From Lachnospiraceae bacterium (lineage in GTDB: Bacteria; Bacillota; Clostridia; Lachnospirales; Lachnospiraceae), in NCBI GenBank assembly GCA_017550165.1, contig JAFZQH010000013.1:27063-91062 (forward strand): 64,000 bases of DNA. Direction: 5' to 3'. How positions within the stretch are numbered: position 1 is the stretch's first letter; each line of letters starts with the position of its first letter. The notes below the pieces were generated by a model, which had not been told where the DNA came from, did not search any database, and was given only the letters and a program-made list of their open reading frames with translations. A program made the translations under genes and the position numbers. Positions 28,089 to 36,525 of the stretch are shown here, one piece after another.

Positions 28089-29166
28089 AATGATTTTCCT
28101 TTCCCTTGATCTCCTTTATGATCTCCACTGTGTGGGCAAAGCCTCTCCCGGCGTCAAACTGTCCTTTCCAACCCAGACTCTCCAGCTCCGTCGCATCCAG
28201 GGATGAATTCTTCATGGGATTAAAGCCCTTCTTCTCCGCATCTGTAGGCAGTTCCATCTTAAGGCTGACTCCGGCGGATTCTGCAAGAAGTTCTGCCATC
28301 TCCTTTATGCTTATCACTGACTCCGGGTTGGAAATGTTGTATGCCTGACTCTTCTCTCCCTTTAATAATACCGTAAGGATAGCCGAAGCACAATCAAGGC
28401 AGTAGCAATAACTTCTTATCTGGGATCCGTCGCTCTTCATCACGATGTCCTCACCCCGTGATACTGCGTAAGCCCAGGCGGAAGATACTCTGTTATCCGT
28501 CTCCGATGCAGTAGGTCCGTATATGTGCCCGGGACGTATTATCACCGAATCCACCCCATACTCATCCCCGTATGATACACACAGGGTCTCAGCGGCGCAT
28601 TTTCCAACGGAATAAGAACTTCTGGGATCCAGGATATCTATGGAGCCGTACTCATCCACTTTATTAGGCCTGTCACTTTCCTTCTTTCCATATACCTCTG
28701 AACTGGATATCAAAAGGATCCGTCCGGCCTTACCGGCTCTTGCATATTCCAGAAGGCTTTTCATCCCGGTAATATTGCCCAGCATGGTCTCCACCGGCTC
28801 TTTGACTATATTATTCGGGGATGCATTACCGGCGCCGTGGATAATGTAGTCGCAGTAATCCGGTAATTTATTATCCTCTGACGTCGCATCATATTGAACA
28901 TATTCGAACCAGCCTCTCCCGGTAAAGGGTTCAAATCTCTTCATCACCTTCTCACGGTTCCTGCCGGCTGCATATATCTTTATCTTTTCATCATGAGTCT
29001 CATTCCATCTGATGAGAACATCGACTACGGCCGAGCAAATAAGCCCGCCACAGCCGGTGATCATAACTCCCTTGCCTGAAAGCTCCGAAAGAGCGGGGAG
29101 TGCGTCTGTTACCTCATCAATATCCGAGATCCATAGTTTGCTTTCTGATATATTCATTGGTTTCAT
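28081..29166 (-). CDS. NAD-dependent epimerase/dehydratase
   Basis: 361 residues, extended short-chain dehydrogenase fold. The Rossmann motif is GVMITGCGGLICSAVVD, slightly off the usual GxxGxxG. The catalytic Tyr and Lys are in YSVGKCAAE, preceded by ISSSEVYG. Substrate is probably a nucleotide sugar or CDP-polyol, given the overlap with the cytidylyltransferase gene; ribulose-5-phosphate reduction for CDP-ribitol is possible but not shown. Starts: ATG at 29166 or 29157, neither with a visible ribosome site. A terminator-like palindrome sits less than ten bases upstream, which is unusual. Confidence 0.87.
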   Translation of the reverse strand: MKPMNISESKLWISDIDEVTDALPALSELSGKGVMITGCGGLICSAVVDVLIRWNETHDEKIKIYAAGRNREKVMKRFEPFTGRGWFEYVQYDATSEDNKLPDYCDYIIHGAGNASPNNIVKEPVETMLGNITGMKSLLEYARAGKAGRILLISSSEVYGKKESDRPNKVDEYGSIDILDPRSSYSVGKCAAETLCVSYGDEYGVDSVIIRPGHIYGPTASETDNRVSSAWAYAVSRGEDIVMKSDGSQIRSYCYCLDCASAILTVLLKGEKSQAYNISNPESVISIKEMAELLAESAGVSLKMELPTDAEKKGFNPMKNSSLDATELESLGWKGQFDAGRGFAHTVEIIKEIKGKENHYG

Positions 29167-29170
29167 ATAG

Positions 29171-29203
29171 AAAAGAGACAGAGAATTAACCGTCCCCTGT
29201 CTC
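29171..29203 (-). terminator. palindrome-family hairpin between sortase and polysaccharide genes
   Basis: GAGACAG pairs with CTGTCTC around the CGGTTAATT loop; TTTT follows on the minus strand. It is a member of the GACAGGGGACGG family. It looks like a terminator for srtB but lies directly before the epimerase start, so it may attenuate entry into the polysaccharide operon. Confidence 0.7.
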
Positions 29204-29232
29204 CTTATCTCCTTATTCCTGTATATACACGA

Positions 29233-30066
29233 TTATCTTACAAGTGCTCCGAATACATCGTATCTGTATCTGTCATCTCCGCTCTTCAAGCAGGTACACA
29301 ATGTAAGGACCTTGGTATCCTTGGTGAAATCATAGCTTGAAAGATGCTGATCCTTGCCGTTACCGCTTACATCATCATCACTCAGCAGTGACTGAAGGAA
29401 CTCCGGCCATGTGGTATCATCATATTTGAAGTTATCCAGCAGGTGGAGCGATAATACCTCACGGGCTGCGAATATCCTGTATACCAGGATATCATTCCTG
29501 GTGTATACGTACATGTACTTGCAGCTGTCAAATGTAGCCTTGTCTTCCAGCTTGTGAAGGGGTGCAAATCCCGTACCGTTCTTCATGTTATGCCCGTATA
29601 TAACTGTATTCTGGTCTGAGAAATCCTTCTTGTTATAGGTGGGCTCTGTATAGATACCGCCCGGGTAACCCTTGGACCCATCCAGGTTGTAGTTCAGGTA
29701 GTACTCGTCATCACTGGGATGCTGTACAACCGGTGTGTCGATGCCAAGCTCGGGAACATAAAGCCATGCATATATATCCTTGTTAACGCTCTTTTGCATC
29801 TCTTCAAAGTTAAGGGCCTTCTCGGGAACCTCTATACCGAAGTTATCCTTGTAAAACTTGACCTTTTCATCATAGGAATAATCATCCCACTTGTTCTCCT
29901 TGTTAGCTTCTGAAAGATGCTCTTCATTCCACTCGCTGGCCTTCTGCTGGTCAGACTTCTTAGGGATCAATATAATGATAAGAACAACTATGATGATAAC
30001 GGCCAGGGCAGCTATTCCTATGATCTTCTTCTTGTTGTCTAAGCCGTCTACGCCTTTCTTTGCCAT
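29233..30066 (-). CDS. srtB: class B sortase
   Basis: 277 residues. A single N-terminal membrane helix (about 14-34) precedes an extracellular sortase domain. The catalytic His is in YGHNMKNGTGFAPLHK, the Cys in LTLCTC and the Arg in DDRYRYDVF; the TLxTC form and spacing place it in class B. Sortases cut a sorting signal and join the protein to peptidoglycan. No clear LPxTG-like substrate is next to it; the only candidate tail in the window is in the 6212 protein. ATG at 30066 with AAGGAGAG upstream. Confidence 0.92.
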   Translation of the reverse strand: MAKKGVDGLDNKKKIIGIAALAVIIIVVLIIILIPKKSDQQKASEWNEEHLSEANKENKWDDYSYDEKVKFYKDNFGIEVPEKALNFEEMQKSVNKDIYAWLYVPELGIDTPVVQHPSDDEYYLNYNLDGSKGYPGGIYTEPTYNKKDFSDQNTVIYGHNMKNGTGFAPLHKLEDKATFDSCKYMYVYTRNDILVYRIFAAREVLSLHLLDNFKYDDTTWPEFLQSLLSDDDVSGNGKDQHLSSYDFTKDTKVLTLCTCLKSGDDRYRYDVFGALVR

Positions 30067-30112
30067 GATAATATACTCTCCTTATCCTGTCCTCTTTTTT
30101 CTCTTTACTCTG

Positions 30113-30140
30113 ATATAAGCGGGACAAACCCCGCTTATAT
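30113..30140 (-). other. stable hairpin between ftsZ and srtB
   Basis: ATATAAGCGGG and CCCGCTTATAT form a long stem, but no T-tract follows on the minus strand. It lies in the sortase leader; it could be a weak ftsZ terminator or an mRNA-stabilising structure. Confidence 0.5.
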
Positions 30141-30141
30141 T

Positions 30142-30170
30142 ATTCTAATGTATTAATTATTAAAATACAA
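30142..30170 (-). promoter_or_regulatory. possible promoter for srtB
   Basis: Minus strand: -35 TTGTAT, 17-base spacer, -10 TAGAAT. The start of transcription would fall just before the hairpin at 30113. Confidence 0.45.
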
Positions 30171-30229
30171 TATATATTTTCTTAAAATTTTTCAACCTCA
30201 ATATATTGTATATCAGGCCATGATCTCTT

Positions 30230-31471
30230 TTATTTTTTAAGGAAATCGGGAACCTTGATATCCTTGGGTGCTACCGTGCGCTCCGGTGCAGGTCGTTTAA
30301 GCCCTGCCAGGATATCCTGTGCCGTCATGGGCTTAACTCCGGGTTCTTCCGGCGCAGCCGGTGTAACTGTCCCTGCGGGAACAGCCGGTGTTGCTGCAGG
30401 CGCAGGTGCAACCGTAGGATTAGCAGCCGGTGCCGCATGCGAAACTGCCGGTCTGGGAACAACCGTATCAGCTCCGGCGTATTTCAGTTTGGATGCCATC
30501 ATGGACATACCGGCGAAGGAATTATTCTCAAGGCCGGTAGCGATAACCGTGATGGTAACCTCATCGGTCTTATTCTCATCATACATGGAACCGAATATGA
30601 TATTGGCGTTATCGGTAGCCAGTCCCTGAACGTACTCTGCCGCCTCATTGACATCCATAAGGGTAACATCTCCGGAGATGTTGATAAGAACGTTGGACGC
30701 ACCGTTGATGCTGGTCTCGAGAAGGGGACTCTCAACTGCCTGCTTAACTGCATCCATGGCTTTATCATCACCGTGTCCCACGCCGATACCTATATGGGCA
30801 ATTCCCTTATCCTTCATAACGGTCTTAACATCTGCAAAGTCAAGATTGATAAGTGAAGGAACATTTATAAGATCCGTAATACCCTGTACCGCCTGCTGAA
30901 GCACTTCATCAGCCTTACGAAGCGCGTCAGGCATGGAAGTTCTGCGATCTACCAGGTCAAGCAGCTTATCATTCGGGATAACGATAAGCGTATCCACGTT
31001 CTGTCTGAGCTTCTCTATACCTGCCAGGGCATTCTTTGCTCTGGTCTTTGCTTCAAATCTGAAAGGCTTGGTAACCACGCCAACTGTCAGAGCCCCCATA
31101 TCCTTAGCTATCTGCGCTACTATGGGTGCTGCCCCCGTACCGGTTCCGCCGCCCATTCCGCAGGTTACAAAGACCATATCAGCCCCGCTGATGGCCTCCT
31201 GTATCTCTTCATAGTTCTCCGCAGCCGCCTGCTCTCCCACTGTGGGATCCGCGCCGGCTCCGAGACCCTTTGTGATCTTCTCCCCAATTTGAAGAAGGGT
31301 GGGAGCTTTACATAAGGTAAGTGCCTGTCTGTCAGTGTTGATCCCGATGAATTCCACCTGGGCGATGTTCTCATCGATCATCCTGTTAAGAGCATTATTA
31401 CCGCCTCCGCCTACACCTACGACAATGATCCGGGCACCGCTCTCTCCTTCATTATTCTTTAATTCTACCAA
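30230..31471 (-). CDS. ftsZ: cell division GTPase FtsZ
   Basis: 413 residues. Tubulin-like GTPase that forms the division ring. [14 protein letters not shown] at the start, [13 protein letters not shown] (the GTP-binding signature) near residue 105, [14 protein letters not shown], and NFADV-type T7 loop ([10 protein letters not shown]). The linker is rich in Ala and Pro, and the C-terminal peptide [11 protein letters not shown] fits the FtsA/SepF-binding tail. The start is TTG at 31471, with AAAGGAGG seven bases upstream. It has its own promoter and is separated from divIB by a gene on the other strand. No ftsA is present in the window. Confidence 0.97.
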   Translation of the reverse strand: MVELKNNEGESGARIIVVGVGGGGNNALNRMIDENIAQVEFIGINTDRQALTLCKAPTLLQIGEKITKGLGAGADPTVGEQAAAENYEEIQEAISGADMVFVTCGMGGGTGTGAAPIVAQIAKDMGALTVGVVTKPFRFEAKTRAKNALAGIEKLRQNVDTLIVIPNDKLLDLVDRRTSMPDALRKADEVLQQAVQGITDLINVPSLINLDFADVKTVMKDKGIAHIGIGVGHGDDKAMDAVKQAVESPLLETSINGASNVLINISGDVTLMDVNEAAEYVQGLATDNANIIFGSMYDENKTDEVTITVIATGLENNSFAGMSMMASKLKYAGADTVVPRPAVSHAAPAANPTVAPAPAATPAVPAGTVTPAAPEEPGVKPMTAQDILAGLKRPAPERTVAPKDIKVPDFLKK

Positions 31472-31512
31472 GGTGTCTCCTCCTTTATATACTCAAAAAC
31501 AACCTATTCTAT

Positions 31513-31541
31513 ATAATACTTTTTTTTATGTGATTTATCAA
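31513..31541 (-). promoter_or_regulatory. promoter of ftsZ
   Basis: Minus strand: -35 TTGATA, 17-base spacer, -10 TATTAT, about 40 bases before the TTG start. Confidence 0.7.
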
Positions 31542-31618
31542 TATTTTTTTTAGAATGTCAAGAAGATGTTACATCTCAGATTAATTATTGTAACAATTAT
31601 AAATAATTTACATTTTTA

Positions 31619-31647
31619 TTGATTGATGTAAAATTTTGTGATATACT
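31619..31647 (+). promoter_or_regulatory. promoter of the 30-residue microprotein
   Basis: Plus strand: -35 TTGATT, 17-base spacer, -10 TATACT, about 40 bases before the coding start. Confidence 0.65.
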
Positions 31648-31687
31648 CCCAATGTTGTCACATCCATTCAGACACAGGAAGGGGGTG

Positions 31688-31780
31688 ATGATCATTGAAT
31701 TCGTATTTACAGTAATAATACCCATCATGGTAGGTATAGTTACACACTATATCTGCAAGTGGTTGGATGGGGATAAGTAG
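31688..31780 (+). CDS. hydrophobic microprotein, about 30 residues
   Basis: One short frame on the plus strand between divIB and ftsZ, both minus. The product is one membrane helix followed by the polar tail HYICKWLDGDK. Short hydrophobic peptides ending in a ...ICKWLDG-type tail are, to my recollection, frequent in Clostridia and unassigned; some resemble type I toxins. The unit is complete: promoter at 31619, ribosome site AGGAAGGGGGTGAT, frame, and terminator at 31801. The start is unclear: the ATG at 31688 lies inside the long ribosome site, while an in-frame ATT at 31694 is at the normal distance. Function unknown. Confidence 0.65.
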   Translation: MIIEFVFTVIIPIMVGIVTHYICKWLDGDK

Positions 31781-31797
31781 GAAAACAGCCCAAATGA

Positions 31798-31829
31798 AAA
31801 CCCAGAGGAACACCACTCCTCTGGGTTTT
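31798..31829. terminator. bidirectional terminator, microprotein and divIB
   Basis: Stem CCCAGAGG / CCTCTGGG with AAAA on one side and TTTT on the other, so it can stop both the plus-strand microprotein transcript and the minus-strand divIB operon. Confidence 0.88.
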
Positions 31830-31908
31830 CTGTCGTTCTTATTTTGAACTCGTAGTTACAGTATACACTAGTATATTAACATATAAGTATAATTATGTCT
31901 ACAAAAAT

Positions 31909-32817
31909 CTATACGCTTGAGGATGGAGTGGCCACTGTACTTGAAGGCTGCGGCGCTGATGATGCAGGAGCGCTCTGCTGCGATACTGATGATGATTGCG
32001 GTTCTGCAGAGGACGACGGTTCCCCGGAGGATGACGGCTCCTCCGACGGTTTGGGTGGCTCAGGCTCCTTGTCTTCCGTGAAGGTCACCCCATCGCTGTC
32101 AGGATTGTAGTTCTCCATGTGGAGCACTCCCGCCTTGCCGCGAAGCGCAGGTATCATTTCCGCCAGATCTGCTATCTTGAGTTTAAGGTTGTCATCCTTG
32201 CCCAGTTCCACCCGTACTTCTTCAAAATGAAGCGTGACCTTGCCCAGCTCGTCAAAATAAACCTTATCCGGCTTCAGATCGTACTTCATAAGGAGTCCGG
32301 ATAGATTAAGGATACGTTCAAATATCCCCTTGTCCTCTATGGGAAGTTTCTCCCCCACCACCGTCTGATCAAAGGATATCCCTGCGATCAGCGGGATCCC
32401 ATTGTATTTCTCCGTCGAACTGTCGATCACTAGTCCCTCGCTGTCGAAGTACATGTACATATCCGAGTATTCCACGCACCCCACTATGGTCTTCTCATAG
32501 ACATCTATATGGAGGTGGGACGGACTCTTCATTGAAACCTTGATATGATCCAGATATCCTCCTCCGGGATGGACGAAGAAGGTATATTTGACCAGAACGA
32601 ACAGGGAATTGCCGGACATTCCGTCGGATAAGAACATTTCATTCAGCTCCTGCTCCGAATAATGCTTATTGCCGGAATAGGTTACTTCTTTAAGATGAAA
32701 TACAAATATATAAACAGCCGAAAGGACTACCAGTATCGTCCCGACAACAGCAAGTATCCTTAAGGCCCGGCCTCTTTTTTTCTTTTTTTCATACACCGGA
32801 TTGACACGTTCTATCAT
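31909..32817 (-). CDS. divIB: cell division protein DivIB/FtsQ
   Basis: 302 residues: a short cytosolic N-terminus with KKKKRGR, one membrane helix (about 20-42), a POTRA/FtsQ-like extracellular domain (VKEVTYSGNKHYSEQELNEMFLS-type segment, then SMKSPSHLHIDVYEKTIVG) and a Ser/Pro/Glu-rich C-terminal tail. It works with FtsL and DivIC at the septum. The ATG at 32817 overlaps the ftsW stop by four bases. The long low-complexity tail (PSSSGEPSSSAE...) is longer than usual and probably extracellular. Confidence 0.9.
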   Translation of the reverse strand: MIERVNPVYEKKKKRGRALRILAVVGTILVVLSAVYIFVFHLKEVTYSGNKHYSEQELNEMFLSDGMSGNSLFVLVKYTFFVHPGGGYLDHIKVSMKSPSHLHIDVYEKTIVGCVEYSDMYMYFDSEGLVIDSSTEKYNGIPLIAGISFDQTVVGEKLPIEDKGIFERILNLSGLLMKYDLKPDKVYFDELGKVTLHFEEVRVELGKDDNLKLKIADLAEMIPALRGKAGVLHMENYNPDSDGVTFTEDKEPEPPKPSEEPSSSGEPSSSAEPQSSSVSQQSAPASSAPQPSSTVATPSSSV

Positions 32818-33932
32818 TGCATCACCTGCTCTTCCTCAAGGATGATGCCCCTTGATACGCTCAAAGCCAGTCCCATCTCCGCCAGCAGGAAGCATATGGC
32901 GGTCCCGCCGTAGCTTATGAAAGGCAGCGTTACTCCGGTATTGGGTATGCTGTTGGTCACGACGGCTATATTAAGTATAACCTGCAGGGCGATATGTCCC
33001 ATGATCCCCACGACCAGCAGGGACCCGAAGAGATCCTTGGAATTGGTGGCGATCACCATGAACCTCCAGAGCATGAGCCCGAAGATAAGGATAACTCCCA
33101 GGGCTCCCAGAACCCCCAGTTCCTCACAGACTATGGAGAAGATCATGTCATTCTGGGCTTCCGGCAGGCTGCCCATTTTCTGGATACTCTCCCCCAGTCC
33201 CTTGCCGAACCACCCTCCGGCTCCGATGGCATACAGGCCCTGAACGGTCTGGTTACCTGCTTCCAGAAGCTCCGGGTGAAGCCAGTATTTGATACGGTCC
33301 ATCCTGTACCCCTGCACTATAATGAATGCGCCACCCACACCGGCCGCCAGAACCGCCGGCACGGCAAAATGTATATATTTCGGGCTTGCCACAAATATTA
33401 TGATCATTCCCACCATGAAAATGATAATTGCTGAGCTTAAGTTACTGAGTGCCACTATGGCTGAGATGGGAAGCAGCCACGCCACCGTCTTAAGCATATT
33501 TTTAAGCCTGCCCATGGATTTGGGCGCCTGGCATATGTATCTGGCGATAAAGAGGATCACGGCGATCTTGGCCAGCTCCGCCGGCTGAAAGGAAAGCCCG
33601 CCTATATTAAGCCACCTGGCCGATCCGTTGATCTTGTCGCTGACTATGAGAACGGCTATGGACAGGCCGCATGACAGCAGATAGGCAGGAATGGCGAATT
33701 TCTTCCAGAAGTTATAGGGAACCATGGTGGTAAAGAACATGAGCACCAGTCCTATACCCGTTGCTATCCCCTGCTTCCTCAGATAAAAGGTGGCATCGTG
33801 AAAATGTGCCTCTGCATAATGGTAACTTGTAGAATAGAGCATAACAAGACCGAATGCTATCATAAACAGCACCAGAAAAAGAAGAGTATAATCAAAATAA
33901 TTCTTTTTTTCCTTTTTCTCTTTCCTACTCAT
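32814..33932 (-). CDS. ftsW: peptidoglycan polymerase FtsW (SEDS family)
   Basis: 372 residues from the ATG at 33932, with TTGGAG about six bases upstream; the open frame further upstream overlaps murD and is not used. About ten membrane helices and the SEDS hallmarks: RWLNIGGLSFQPAELAK, the large loop with LPEAQNDMIFSIVCEELG, and NTGVTLPFISYGG. It is the glycosyltransferase of septal wall synthesis, working with a class B PBP such as that at 36526. It could be called SpoVE in spore formers; the position in the division cluster supports FtsW. Confidence 0.94.
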   Translation of the reverse strand: MSRKEKKEKKNYFDYTLLFLVLFMIAFGLVMLYSTSYHYAEAHFHDATFYLRKQGIATGIGLVLMFFTTMVPYNFWKKFAIPAYLLSCGLSIAVLIVSDKINGSARWLNIGGLSFQPAELAKIAVILFIARYICQAPKSMGRLKNMLKTVAWLLPISAIVALSNLSSAIIIFMVGMIIIFVASPKYIHFAVPAVLAAGVGGAFIIVQGYRMDRIKYWLHPELLEAGNQTVQGLYAIGAGGWFGKGLGESIQKMGSLPEAQNDMIFSIVCEELGVLGALGVILIFGLMLWRFMVIATNSKDLFGSLLVVGIMGHIALQVILNIAVVTNSIPNTGVTLPFISYGGTAICFLLAEMGLALSVSRGIILEEEQVMQ

Positions 33933-33943
33933 ATACACTCCAA

Positions 33944-33970
33944 CAAGACAGAGAACCGTCCCCTGTCTTG
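33944..33970. repeat. 27-bp palindrome, GACAGGGGACGG family, between murD and ftsW
   Basis: CAAGACAG and CTGTCTTG pair around AGAACCGTCCC. The full 27 bases are the exact reverse complement of the copy at 35339. It starts five bases after the murD stop. Confidence 0.9.
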
Positions 33971-33975
33971 CTAAC

Positions 33976-35328
33976 TTATTTCCGGACGAGTTCCTTGAAA
34001 ATGCGTCCTCGCTCTTCGTAATTTTTGAACATGCCCCAGCTGGCACAGGCGGGGGATAGAAGGACTGCGTCCCCGGGCTTCGCCGCCTTGATGCATGTCT
34101 CGACCGCTTCCTCAAATGTATCACAAAGCACGGTATGAGTAAAACCGCACCTCTCTGCCGCATCACGGATCTTCTCTCTGGTCTGTCCGATAAGTACCAG
34201 AAGTTTTACCTTATCTCCGAAGGAACCTATCCATTCCTCATAGTCGGAGTTCTTGTCATATCCGCCTCCGATAAGGATAGTAGGACGCTCCATGGCCTCA
34301 ACCGCCTTGATGGCCGCATCCGGGTTGGTCCCCTTGGAATCGTTGTAATATCTTACGCCGTTTTTCTCAACAACAAACTCGATCCTGTGTTCAACCGCAT
34401 TGAATCCTTTAACCCCTTTTATAATGGTTTCCTGAGGGATACCGGCGGCAAGACAGATTCCTATAGCTGCCATTACATTTTCGTAATTGTGCCGCCCCAA
34501 AAGCTTCATCTCATCCGTGCGGAGAAGGAATACCTCATGGGCTCCGTCATTATAATAAAACTCTTTTCCCTTAAGGTACAGCCCCTTATCAAGGATCTCG
34601 CTGCTGCTGAAGAAAATGACCTTCGGCCTGAGATCGCTCCTCTCTCCGAAACCCTTTAGAAGCGGGTCATCGTAGTTTAATACTATAGTGTCATCCTCCG
34701 TCTGGTTCTTGGTTATATCGTATTTCGCCTGAGCATAATTCTCGAAAGTGCCGTGTCTGTCCAGATGATCGGGGGTGATGTTGAGGATCGCACTGACCTG
34801 CGAATGAAATTCCACGGTCGTCTCCAGCTGGAAGCTGCTGATCTCCAGCACTGTCAGGGAGTTATCCGTGGTCTTGGGCGCACAGGTTGTATAAGCCACT
34901 CCGATATTCCCGGTGACAAAGGTATCCTTTGTATGGAGGGCGCATATCTCCCCTACAAGCGAAGTAGTGGTAGTCTTGCCGTTTGTGCCGGTAATGGCCA
35001 GGATCTTCCCCCTGTTAAAACGGTAGGCAAGTTCAACCTCACCCCATACCCGGGCCCCGGCTGCTTTCAGTCTCATCACATCCGGATTGGAGGGGGGCAC
35101 CCCGGGGCTTAATACTGTGATATCCGTAGCCTTGACCACTTCATCCGGGAGAACTCCGGTCACGATATCGAACTTGATATCCACTCCTACCTTTTCACGA
35201 AGTGCTTCTTTATCCAGTTCCTTATTTCCATCATATAACGTAATGTTCTCCGTGACGGTGGACAGCAGCTGTACAGATCCTATGCCGCTTATCCCCGCCC
35301 CGAACACGAGATAGTTTTTATCCTTCAT
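33976..35328 (-). CDS. murD: UDP-N-acetylmuramoylalanine-D-glutamate ligase
   Basis: 450 residues from the ATG at 35328, with GGAGGTTAT directly upstream; the longer frame reads through the palindrome and is rejected. Cytosolic ligase that adds D-Glu to UDP-MurNAc-L-Ala. Motifs: the N-terminal YLVFGAGISGIGSV, the ATP loop ITGTNGKTTTTSLVGE, the NITPDHLDRH segment and the C-terminal YNDSKGTNPDAAIKAVE. Length matches the family. The gene lies between exact inverted copies of a 27-bp palindrome, one before its ribosome site and one after its stop. Confidence 0.96.
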   Translation of the reverse strand: MKDKNYLVFGAGISGIGSVQLLSTVTENITLYDGNKELDKEALREKVGVDIKFDIVTGVLPDEVVKATDITVLSPGVPPSNPDVMRLKAAGARVWGEVELAYRFNRGKILAITGTNGKTTTTSLVGEICALHTKDTFVTGNIGVAYTTCAPKTTDNSLTVLEISSFQLETTVEFHSQVSAILNITPDHLDRHGTFENYAQAKYDITKNQTEDDTIVLNYDDPLLKGFGERSDLRPKVIFFSSSEILDKGLYLKGKEFYYNDGAHEVFLLRTDEMKLLGRHNYENVMAAIGICLAAGIPQETIIKGVKGFNAVEHRIEFVVEKNGVRYYNDSKGTNPDAAIKAVEAMERPTILIGGGYDKNSDYEEWIGSFGDKVKLLVLIGQTREKIRDAAERCGFTHTVLCDTFEEAVETCIKAAKPGDAVLLSPACASWGMFKNYEERGRIFKELVRK

Positions 35329-35338
35329 ATAACCTCCG

Positions 35339-35365
35339 CAAGACAGGGGACGGTTCTCTGTCTTG
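35339..35365. repeat. 27-bp palindrome, GACAGGGGACGG family, between mraY and murD
   Basis: CAAGACAG and CTGTCTTG around GGGACGGTTCT. Exact inverted copy of the element at 33944. It lies six bases after the mraY stop and just upstream of the murD ribosome site. Confidence 0.9.
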
Positions 35366-35371
35366 TAACTA

Positions 35372-36340
35372 TTAAAATCCGGGTTTGAACGCAATTAACG
35401 AGATAAGGCACATCAACACCGTGATCACCGTAAATACCGTCACGATCTTTGTCTCCGACCATCCGCACAGTTCAAAATGATGATGTATGGGAGACATCTT
35501 GAATATCCTTTTCCCATGGGTCAGTTTAAAATAAGTTACCTGGATCATCACGGATAAGATCTCCACAAAATAGATCAACCCGAACAGGAGGATGAACCAG
35601 GGTATCCTCATCATAAATGCCGATGCCGCCACGAAGCCTCCCAAAGCCAGAGACCCCGTATCGCCCATAAAAACCTTGGCCGGATAGGCGTTAAAAAGCA
35701 AAAATCCCATCAAAGCCCCGCATACGGCTGCCGTAACCGGTTCGATGCCTGCTCCCTCCATAAGAGACAGAAAGGTGAGGAAAGCCGCCACCACAAATGT
35801 TACCGAAGATGCCAGGCCGTCCAGGCCGTCCGTAAAATTAACCGCATTAACGGTCCCCAGCACCGCCACGATAACAAATGGTACCGTCAGCACCGAAAAA
35901 TGCATCATTGCACCGCCGGTAAAGGGGATATATGCGTCGGAAAAATCCATGTTAAGGAATCTTTCCGTATATAGTATAAAGCCGATGGTGACCAGAAACT
36001 CAAGTATTAGCTTCTGCCAGGCAATAAGCCCGTCCTTGCTCTTTTTTACTACCTTAAGGTAATCGTCGATAAAGCCGATGATGCCGAAGCCCAGGGTCAG
36101 TATGAGAACAGGCACTACCCCCGGGTAAGACCTTGCAAACACCAGTGAAGCAACAAGAATGCCTAAGATTATCATGATCCCGCCCATGGTGGGTGTCCCT
36201 GCCTTCTTGTGGTGGGAAGTCAGTTCCTCCCTCTCCGTCTGTCCGAACTTCAGCCTGCGCAGCGCCGGGATGAGAAATGGTCCCACGGCAGCCGATACCG
36301 CAAATGATATAAAGACCGCAAGTATGATGTTTAACTGCAT
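35372..36340 (-). CDS. mraY: phospho-MurNAc-pentapeptide transferase
   Basis: 322 residues from the ATG at 36340, the usual family length; a TTG at 36364 would add eight residues without benefit. About ten membrane helices. Hallmarks are SHHKKAGTPTMGGIMI, the Asp-rich GFIDDYLKVVKK, NFTDGLDGLAS, GNAYPAKVFMGDTGSLALGG-type segment (FNAYPAKVFMGDTGS), and MSPIHHHFELCGWSE. It makes lipid I from UDP-MurNAc-pentapeptide. First gene of the second half of the cluster, after a terminator; its own promoter was not clearly seen. Confidence 0.96.
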   Translation of the reverse strand: MQLNIILAVFISFAVSAAVGPFLIPALRRLKFGQTEREELTSHHKKAGTPTMGGIMIILGILVASLVFARSYPGVVPVLILTLGFGIIGFIDDYLKVVKKSKDGLIAWQKLILEFLVTIGFILYTERFLNMDFSDAYIPFTGGAMMHFSVLTVPFVIVAVLGTVNAVNFTDGLDGLASSVTFVVAAFLTFLSLMEGAGIEPVTAAVCGALMGFLLFNAYPAKVFMGDTGSLALGGFVAASAFMMRIPWFILLFGLIYFVEILSVMIQVTYFKLTHGKRIFKMSPIHHHFELCGWSETKIVTVFTVITVLMCLISLIAFKPGF

Positions 36341-36411
36341 ATTACACGTCCACTTCCATTTCAAAGCATTTTTATAATATTATCATAACTCATATATCGA
36401 AATAACACAAA

Positions 36412-36435
36412 CCCCGTAAGTGGAGTCTTACGGGG
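36412..36435 (-). terminator. intrinsic terminator after the PBP gene
   Basis: CCCCGTAAG and CTTACGGGG with a six-base loop, then TTTGTGTTATTTC on the minus strand. It splits the division cluster into mraZ-rsmH-ftsL-PBP and mraY-murD-ftsW-divIB. Confidence 0.8.
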
Positions 36436-36525
36436 TCGTGCGCAGCTTAAAAGGTTTTGTTTGCAAAGGAGATTGTTTTCAAGCTGCTGTAGCATAGGAG
36501 TATTATGAAAAGTTTATCTTGTAAG

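Noticed and set aside
33933..34166. upstream extension of the ftsW frame
   Set aside because: It overlaps murD, reads through the palindrome, and a normal start with TTGGAG exists at 33932.
33944..35365. murD as cargo of a composite transposon
   Set aside because: The flanking palindromes are only 27 bases, no transposase or target duplication is present, and murD lies in its normal conserved place.
36370..36505. short minus-strand frame of about 46 codons between the PBP gene and mraY
   Set aside because: It runs through the terminator hairpin and has no good ribosome site.
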